Below, piece after piece: positions 57,599-64,000 of a stretch of 64,000 nt of DNA. Numbering within the stretch: position 1 is the first letter of the stretch; every line of letters starts with the position of its first letter. The notes below the pieces were generated by a model that worked only from the letters and a program-made list of their open reading frames with translations, had not been told where the DNA came from and ran no database searches. Location: contig NZ_JAELXS010000001.1 in the NCBI RefSeq assembly GCF_016427505.1, positions 248,001 to 312,000 of the forward strand, written 5' to 3'. Both the position numbers and the translations under genes were made by a program. The DNA comes from Sphingomonas mollis. Lineage in GTDB: Bacteria > Pseudomonadota > Alphaproteobacteria > Sphingomonadales > Sphingomonadaceae.

Positions 57599-58690
57599 TC
57601 ACGCCAGCCAGCTCACCATCGCCACGCCGGCGCGCTTCACCGCCATCGCCTGCAACAGCCGCACCAGATGCACCACCAGCGAGATCGCGGTCCACGCGGC
57701 CACCCCGATGATCCCCCAGTCCGGCCGCCCGATCAGCAGTCCGGCGAGCAGGATCACCATGTTCGGATTGCGCCGCGCGGTGACCAGCCGGAAATCGCTG
57801 TCGAATTTCTGCCAGACATGGATGTGCATCCCGAAGCGGACGATGAACGCTCCCTCGATCAGCCGTTGCGCGACATAGCCGAACAACATCGTGCCGATCA
57901 CGATCCAGAACATCTCGTCCGACAGCGCCCGGCCATAGGGTGCACACCCCGCCGCCCATGCCCACCACCAGAAGGGCGGATGGACCAGATCGACGCCGTG
58001 ATCCCACGCATTGCCCAGTTTCGACGAGGTGATCGTGCACCGCGCCAGCTTCCCGTCGACGGTGTCGAGCACCATGAAGACGAGGCCGGTGGCGAGGCCG
58101 GTCCAGAACCAGCCGTACCAGAACGCCACCGTCGCCATGATGCACAGCACGCTGCCGATCGCGGTGATGCCGTTGGGGCTGATCCCGATACGCGCCGACA
58201 GCTGCGTCAGCCGGAACGCCCATTCGGGCCAGAGATATTTGGTCAGGACGTCGGTCACGCCCTTGTACGCACCCTTGTAGCTCAGCCGCTCGATCGCCGG
58301 CACGGTCGCGGGGGTCAGCGGTTCCATGAACGGCCGTTCGCGCTTCCTCAGCACCTCGTTCAGGATGCCAGCCTCGTCCTCCGCCTCGATCACCTTTAGG
58401 CCGGGGAGCGGCCGGCCGGCGATCATCAGCGCCGCCGCCTCGTTCGCCTCGACCTCGCCGACATGCGCCAGCACCGGCCGGCCGTTCCGCGTCACGACCG
58501 TGCCGGGCCGGGATTTCAGATACGTGGTCCACATCGGATCGAACGCGTAATCCAGATGCGCCAGGATGATGGTGGGACCCTGTTCGTCGAACCCCTGCGC
58601 CTGCGAGATGCGGCGCACGCGTTCGGCATTGGTCATGCCCCATAGATGCGTGGAATTGTCGCCGATGGTGGCGAGCGCGGGAGAAGTCAT
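57599..58690 (-). CDS. CDP-alcohol phosphatidyltransferase with an N-terminal extra domain
   Basis: This 363-residue enzyme has the CDP-alcohol phosphatidyltransferase motif D-x2-D-G-x2-A-R-x8-G-x3-D-x3-D complete: D209, D212, G213, A216, R217, G226, D230 and D234 (VLDTVDGKLAR and GNAWDHGVD). About five transmembrane helices surround it. The first 130 residues are a soluble domain (ILAHLDYAFDPMWTTYLKSRPGTVV) that resembles a worn-down nucleotidyltransferase domain, as in two-domain inositol-phosphate enzymes. It joins a CDP-activated alcohol to another alcohol or lipid. It follows the glycerophosphotransferase-like gene by 17 bases in one operon. Confidence 0.85.
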   Translation of the reverse strand: MTSPALATIGDNSTHLWGMTNAERVRRISQAQGFDEQGPTIILAHLDYAFDPMWTTYLKSRPGTVVTRNGRPVLAHVGEVEANEAAALMIAGRPLPGLKVIEAEDEAGILNEVLRKRERPFMEPLTPATVPAIERLSYKGAYKGVTDVLTKYLWPEWAFRLTQLSARIGISPNGITAIGSVLCIMATVAFWYGWFWTGLATGLVFMVLDTVDGKLARCTITSSKLGNAWDHGVDLVHPPFWWWAWAAGCAPYGRALSDEMFWIVIGTMLFGYVAQRLIEGAFIVRFGMHIHVWQKFDSDFRLVTARRNPNMVILLAGLLIGRPDWGIIGVAAWTAISLVVHLVRLLQAMAVKRAGVAMVSWLA

Positions 58691-58707
58691 GGGGGCGCGT
58701 TACCCCA

Positions 58708-59841
58708 TCACGCTCGTTTGTCGAGCAGGTCCCGGATGACCCGTGCCGCGCGTGCGGGGGCTGACCCGCGCGTGTCGCCCAGCGAGTCGCCTGCGAACCG
58801 TGCCTGGATCGCGGCAAACGAATCATGCACCGCCGGTGCCCGCGCCAGCATCGGCAGCAGATCGCCGACATCGTTCACGACCTCACCGCAGGTCCATTGC
58901 GCATAGGAGGGATCGCCCCGCCACTCGACGCCGCCCGCATTCAGGAACACGCAGGGGCGCGGGCGTTGCAGGAATTCGATCACCTGGCTCGACGTATCGC
59001 CCAGATAGAGGTCGGCGGCGGCGGTGTAGCTGCCATCGACCATCGCGAAGCCATCCATGTCGCAATGGACGTTGGGCAGGCCGCGTACCTCGTCCATCAC
59101 CGCCCGCACCTCCGGCGCACCCTCCGCCAGCCGCTGATGCGGCGCGAAGATCAGGTTCCAGCGGCCATCCTGGGCGATCCGCCGCACGGTATCGGCCCCC
59201 CATGCCCACCAGGACGAGCGGTGTCGCTGCCAATGCGGGGCATAGAGGATCGTCGGACGCGGCTCGGCAAAGGGCAGATTGGTCATGCTCCGCTGCCGGA
59301 ACGACGCCTTCACATATCCCGTCGCCACCACCCGCGCCGGATCGAAGCCGCGTTCGAGATACGTCGCGCGTTCCCGCTCGCTCGGCACCATCATCACCGC
59401 GGCGGCGCGGCGGCGAGGATCGTCGCGCGCGCTCATCGATCCGACGCCGTGCGAGGTCTTCACGAAGGGCGTGCGCAGCGGCAGCAAGCGCGGCAGCCAC
59501 AGGCTGGTCTGTTCCGCACACACCGCCGCGCGGGCGCGCAGCAGATGCGGCAACAGCCGCAGCAACGTCGGGATTTTGGGCGGCAGCGGCGGATTCTGTC
59601 CCTCGCCCGCGTCGGCGATCCGCCGGAACCCCGGCACCCGGCGGATGCGGACGCCGGTCAGCCCCTCGCTCCACCGGGTCAGCAGCGTTTCGTGGACGGA
59701 GGTCGCCACCCACAGGTCGATCGCCACATCGCCGTCCGCCGCCAGCGCCTCGACGATCGGATAGAGATGCGGGATCAACAACGTCTCGCCCAGGAACAGG
59801 AAGGCGACCGGACCCTTTTTCTTCGGGCCTTGCCGGCTCAA
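58708..59841 (-). CDS. CDP-glycerol glycerophosphotransferase-like protein
   Basis: This 377-residue protein resembles the CDP-glycerol glycerophosphotransferase/TagB-TagF family, which adds phospho-polyol units to glycans or lipids. Visible family parts are GPVAFLFLGETLLIPHLYPIVEAL, KTSHGVGSM, PTILYAPHWQRHRSSWW and DLYLGDTSSQVIEFLQRPRPCVFLN. The start must be a TTG (59841) whose TTGA overlaps the stop of the cytidylyltransferase gene; GGGAG lies eight bases upstream. In Gram-positive bacteria such enzymes make teichoic acids. In a Gram-negative host they occur in capsule and surface-glycan clusters, which fits this envelope-gene region. Confidence 0.82.
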   Translation of the reverse strand: MSRQGPKKKGPVAFLFLGETLLIPHLYPIVEALAADGDVAIDLWVATSVHETLLTRWSEGLTGVRIRRVPGFRRIADAGEGQNPPLPPKIPTLLRLLPHLLRARAAVCAEQTSLWLPRLLPLRTPFVKTSHGVGSMSARDDPRRRAAAVMMVPSERERATYLERGFDPARVVATGYVKASFRQRSMTNLPFAEPRPTILYAPHWQRHRSSWWAWGADTVRRIAQDGRWNLIFAPHQRLAEGAPEVRAVMDEVRGLPNVHCDMDGFAMVDGSYTAAADLYLGDTSSQVIEFLQRPRPCVFLNAGGVEWRGDPSYAQWTCGEVVNDVGDLLPMLARAPAVHDSFAAIQARFAGDSLGDTRGSAPARAARVIRDLLDKRA

Positions 59842-60554
59842 GCGCCATGCTCCCGTCGCCAGCGTTCGATATCGTCGGGCCGGTCGATCTCCTGCCAGTG
59901 CGCGTCGCGCGGCACGGTGACGGCGGCGACCGCATCGACGCCTGCCAGCCGGTCGATAATCGCATGGTGGAACGCATGGATGCCGTCCGCCGCGCCGATG
60001 ACCGCGCGAAGCGCGTCGGCATAGGCGCCGCCCCCCTTCGACGCGACGACGCCCAGCGACCGGTGCGTCGCCCGCGCGGTATCCAGCGTCTTGCCGACCG
60101 CGCGCACGCGGTTGCTCGCCACCTCGACCAGCATGTCGTCCGGCTCCGGCTCGTCCAGCGTATCGACCACCAGTTTCACGCCGCGCCGTTCGTCGTTCAC
60201 CGCGGCGGCGAGGATACCGGCATCGAACACCGTATCGCCATTCATCAGCACAAACGGATCGTTCAGGCAGGCGCGCGCCGCCCAGACGCTGCCGATGCTG
60301 CTGCCCGCCGCCCAGAACGGATTGAAGATCAGGTCGGTCGCCACCGCGCCGCCATGCCGCGCCAGATGCTCGGCGATCTGTTCGACCCGGTAACCGCCGA
60401 CGACCACGGCGTGGCGAATCCCCGCCTGCTCCACCGCGCGCAACTGATGATCCAGGATCGCGCGACCGCCCACCGGCACCAGGCATTTCGGCGTCTCCAG
60501 CGTCAGCGGCAACAGGCGCGAGCCCTGGCCCGCCGCGATGATGATGGCTTTCAT
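59838..60554 (-). CDS. LicC-like nucleotidyltransferase
   Basis: This 238-residue cytoplasmic enzyme has a GT-A-type nucleotidyltransferase fold. The signature MKAIIIAAGQGSRLLPLTLETPKCLVPVGGRAILDHQLRAVE is that of sugar-phosphate and phosphocholine cytidylyltransferases. NPFWAAGSSIGSVWAARACL and FVLMNGDTVFD resemble LicC-type proteins. It most likely makes CDP-activated choline, glycerol or another polyol for the next two gene products. The start at 60554 gives the normal length. It is the first gene of the three-gene operon 60554-57599 (minus strand). Confidence 0.82.
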   Translation of the reverse strand: MKAIIIAAGQGSRLLPLTLETPKCLVPVGGRAILDHQLRAVEQAGIRHAVVVGGYRVEQIAEHLARHGGAVATDLIFNPFWAAGSSIGSVWAARACLNDPFVLMNGDTVFDAGILAAAVNDERRGVKLVVDTLDEPEPDDMLVEVASNRVRAVGKTLDTARATHRSLGVVASKGGGAYADALRAVIGAADGIHAFHHAIIDRLAGVDAVAAVTVPRDAHWQEIDRPDDIERWRREHGA

Positions 60555-60762
60555 GCGTGTGTCCGTTTTCCTTGACCGTGCCTTCAGATCGTCGAGGCCC
60601 GCCGCCCTTCTGCTCCCCGGCCTCCGCCGGGGAACAGCAAAGTGAATTCTGGTCGAACCACTAATCCGCAATGGTGGTCGGATTGCGGCGGCGGCGAAAG
60701 GGCTGTCCTACAACTAACCAGATAGGATAGTTGGTTGCCCTCAATGACGAATGGGGGTGGCC

Positions 60763-61311
60763 ATGAACATCGATGAATTGATCGACGCGGTGATCGATCG
60801 GGAGGGCGGGTATGCCGATCATCCCGCCGATCGCGGCGGGGCGACCCGCTGGGGCATCACCATGGCGGTGGCGCGCGAGCATGGGTGGCGCGGCGACATG
60901 CGGCATTTCCTGCGCAGTGCGGCGGTGACGATCTATCGCCGGCTCTATTGGGACCGGCCGGGGCTGGACGCGGTGGCGGCGCGCGCGCCGCTGGTCGCGG
61001 CCGAGCTGTTCGACACGGGCGTGAACATGGGGACGGCGACCGCCGTCCTGTTCCTGCAACGCGTGCTGAACGCGCTCAATCGCGGCGCCACCGATTATGC
61101 CGACCTGACGCTGGACGGCCGGATCGGCGCGGCGACGCTGGCCGCACTCGACGCGTTCCTCCGTACGCGTCGTGCGATCGGGGAAAGCGTTCTGCTGAAG
61201 GCGATCGAGGCGTTGCAGGGTGCGCGCTACCTGACGCTGGCCGAACGGCGGCCGGCCAACGAGGCGTTCCTGTATGGCTGGCTGGCGAACCGGGTGGGGG
61301 AGCCGGCATGA
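60763..61311 (+). CDS. GH108-like N-acetylmuramidase (phage-type endolysin)
   Basis: This 182-residue protein matches the GH108 muramidase family, with the catalytic Glu in REGGYADHPADRGGATRWGIT and a C-terminal peptidoglycan-binding part (YWDRPGLDAVA and LFDTGVNMGTA). It cleaves the glycan strands of peptidoglycan. No signal peptide is seen, so release would depend on a holin. The start at 60763 is preceded by GGGGTGG. Its TGA overlaps the ATG of the next gene (ATGA). Homologues are common in prophages and gene-transfer agents. Confidence 0.85.
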   Translation: MNIDELIDAVIDREGGYADHPADRGGATRWGITMAVAREHGWRGDMRHFLRSAAVTIYRRLYWDRPGLDAVAARAPLVAAELFDTGVNMGTATAVLFLQRVLNALNRGATDYADLTLDGRIGAATLAALDAFLRTRRAIGESVLLKAIEALQGARYLTLAERRPANEAFLYGWLANRVGEPA

Positions 61312-61526
61312 GCGAGCAACGACTGCGCTACCGCGCGTTCCTTGCCGTCGTGCTGGCGACCCTGGTGGTCGCGCTGGCGCCGGTCATCGTGTCGGGCCTG
61401 CTCGGCAAGGTGCTGCCCGATGGCCTGATTGCTACGTCGGACAAGGTCACAACGGGGCTCGTCACGCTGCTCGGTACGATCGGCGGCCTGTTGTTCCGCC
61501 GCGTCGACACGGGGGTGGAGCGGTGA
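61308..61526 (+). CDS. small holin-like membrane protein
   Basis: This 72-residue protein has two hydrophobic stretches (FLAVVLATLVVALAPVIVSGLLG and VTTGLVTLLGTIGGLLF), a charged N-terminus (SEQRLRYR) and a charged tail (RRVDTGVER). Size, topology and its place directly after a muramidase gene fit a holin, but no named family is certain. Its start and stop overlap the genes on both sides by four bases. Confidence 0.6.
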   Translation: MSEQRLRYRAFLAVVLATLVVALAPVIVSGLLGKVLPDGLIATSDKVTTGLVTLLGTIGGLLFRRVDTGVER

Positions 61527-61831
61527 GGGCGGCGCTGATCCCGATCGCCGCGCTGTGCCTGGGCGCCTGCACGGCCATCGCGATGCGAACGACGACAGCG
61601 GACCCCGCCATCGTCCGCCTGCAACGCGCCCATGAAGCGGCACGCGCCGTCGCCCTGTTGTTCCGGCCATATCTGTCGCCTGCGCAAACCGCGCAGATCG
61701 ATGCGCTCGGCCTGCTGGTCGATCGCGCACTGGCGGCGGCGCAGGTCGCCGACGACCGGGCGGCGCGGCGGGCCGCGCTCGCCGACGCGGCGACCGCCGC
61801 CTGTGCCTATCGGCTCGCCACCGGTGGCTGA
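61523..61831 (+). CDS. small lipoprotein, spanin-like position
   Basis: This 102-residue protein starts at a GTG that overlaps the holin-like gene stop (GTGA). It has a signal sequence and a lipobox (LCLGAC, about residue 15). The body is Ala/Arg-rich helix (LQRAHEAARAVALLFRPYLSPAQTAQIDALGLLVDRAL). Order after muramidase and holin matches phage spanin genes (Rz/Rz1), which join the inner and outer membranes at lysis, but spanin identity is only inferred. Confidence 0.6.
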   Translation: MRAALIPIAALCLGACTAIAMRTTTADPAIVRLQRAHEAARAVALLFRPYLSPAQTAQIDALGLLVDRALAAAQVADDRAARRAALADAATAACAYRLATGG

Positions 61832-61858
61832 CCTTTCCTATTTCCATTCGGAGACATG

Positions 61859-63375
<1,517 letters not shown>

Positions 63376-63379
<4 letters not shown>

Positions 63380-64000
63380 CGGGGCGGGGCGTCACGGAGG
63401 CGGTAGACGAACTGGCGCAGCCGGCCGATCCGCACGACGCCCACCAGCCGATACCGGTCGGCGACCGCGCGCAGTACCAGCGCCTCGGTCGCCGGATTGG
63501 TCGTCGTCTTGCGTTCGCGCATCACGATCACGCCGGGATCGCGGGCCAGCAGGCGCGCGGTCTCGGCGACCGGATCGACGCCGATCCCCTTCGATTCGAC
63601 CGTCTGGCCCACATGACTGCGAAAGACATAGGCGGTCGGCAGGCAGGATCGCGTCAGGTAATAGAAGATCGGCTCGCTGTTATATCCGAACAGGCATCCC
63701 GCCGGCCGGTCGCCGATCAGCCCGACCAGCGCGGCGGCCTGGGCCGGCGTGCCACGCTGGCGCACGCGCAGCCCGGTCACCAGCACGGCGATCGCCACGC
63801 CGATCAGCAGCACCGTGATGCCGCGGCGTACCGCCAGCGCCCTCGACCCGTCCGGTCGCGGGTGATCCAGTCCAGCCGCGCTCGCCACGGACAGCGTCGT
63901 ATATTTGATCTGCATCGCGATCCCGACGAGCAGCATCGCCGCCGCCCCACGCGCCCGCTGGCGTTTGGCGGAGCGAATGCCGTCCAAGGCATATAGTGCC
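63376..64000 (-). CDS. C-terminal part of a membrane protein, probably GT39/ArnT-like (5' end outside window)
   Basis: The frame is open to the last base of the window, so only the last 207 codons are seen. The first visible part (IRSAKRQRARGAAAMLLVGIAMQIKYTTL) matches the GAAxGLALQxKYT helix of dolichol-phosphate-mannose-type glycosyltransferases of family GT39, which transfer sugars from lipid carriers outside the membrane. A second helix (GITVLLIGVAIAVLVTGL) precedes a soluble C-terminal domain (CLFGYNSEPIFYYLTRSCLPTAYVF). A TTG at 63987 would give a shorter separate protein, but partial GT39 fits better. It fits the envelope-glycan theme of the region. Confidence 0.65.

Noticed and set aside
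58743-60575. 610-codon plus-strand frame across the CDP-polyol operon
   Set aside because: It is Pro/Arg-rich without domains and opposite two recognised enzymes.
60600-60762. Possible phage attachment site near CAACTAACC/GGTTG
   Set aside because: The arms match only partly, no integrase or tRNA gene is close, and no second copy was seen at the far side of the lysis cassette.

Overview
The window reads as chromosomal DNA of a sphingomonad (Sphingomonas or a close relative; Alphaproteobacteria). The basis is the high G+C, FecI/FecR and TonB-receptor gene style, many exported glycan-active enzymes, a DUF485/ActP acetate-type transporter, and two intergenic inverted repeats of a type I associate with sphingomonad genomes. 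Genus is an inference. About 46 protein genes are supported. I see no rRNA, tRNA, CRISPR array, IS element or integrase. Coupling of genes through ATGA/GTGA/TTGA overlaps is very common here, and it fixes several GTG and TTG starts.

Layout. 0-6 kb: the 3' part of a GH2 beta-galactosidase, a Gfo/Idh/MocA oxidoreductase and a large autotransporter that ends in a clear hairpin terminator. 6-10 kb: a coupled fecI-fecR-TonB receptor (STN type) cell-surface signalling operon. 10-19 kb: a DUF6438 lipoprotein, exported hydrolases for peptide or amide substrates (DUF885 peptidase, penicillin-acylase family, amidohydrolase), a membrane metallophosphoesterase, a SirB1-like protein and an alpha/beta hydrolase. 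18-32.5 kb: a carbohydrate-use locus with kdgD and a divergent LysR regulator, a Tat-exported protein of unknown fold coupled to a hexarate/hexuronate-type MFS transporter, a SusC-like TonB receptor, and GH43, GH32 and GH97 enzymes, with palindromic operator candidates in the divergent gaps. The enzyme that consumes the KdgD product, a 2-oxoglutarate-semialdehyde dehydrogenase, lies 25 kb away at 45-47 kb beside a LacI-type regulator.

32.5-50.6 kb: piuC with a Fur-box-like operator, a two-domain KaiC ATPase one base upstream of a hybrid histidine kinase, a FAD dehydrogenase, a complete mrp Na+/H+ antiporter operon with fused A and B subunits, the LacI/aldehyde dehydrogenase pair, an actP-DUF485 pair and a sugar porter.

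50.8-64 kb: genes that look like envelope glycan and phospholipid synthesis: a MobA-like nucleotidyltransferase, an unknown protein, a lipid kinase, a DUF2141 protein, a flippase, an AsnB-type amidotransferase with no normal start codon before its catalytic Cys, and a three-gene operon of LicC-like cytidylyltransferase, CDP-glycerol-glycerophosphotransferase-like protein and CDP-alcohol phosphatidyltransferase. Next comes a phage-like muramidase/holin/lipoprotein cassette with a modular tail-like protein but no capsid genes, then the 3' end of a probable GT39 membrane glycosyltransferase. The most promising places for undescribed biology are the phospho-polyol operon with its neighbours, the orphan lysis cassette, the KaiC-kinase pair and the unknown protein in the carbohydrate locus.
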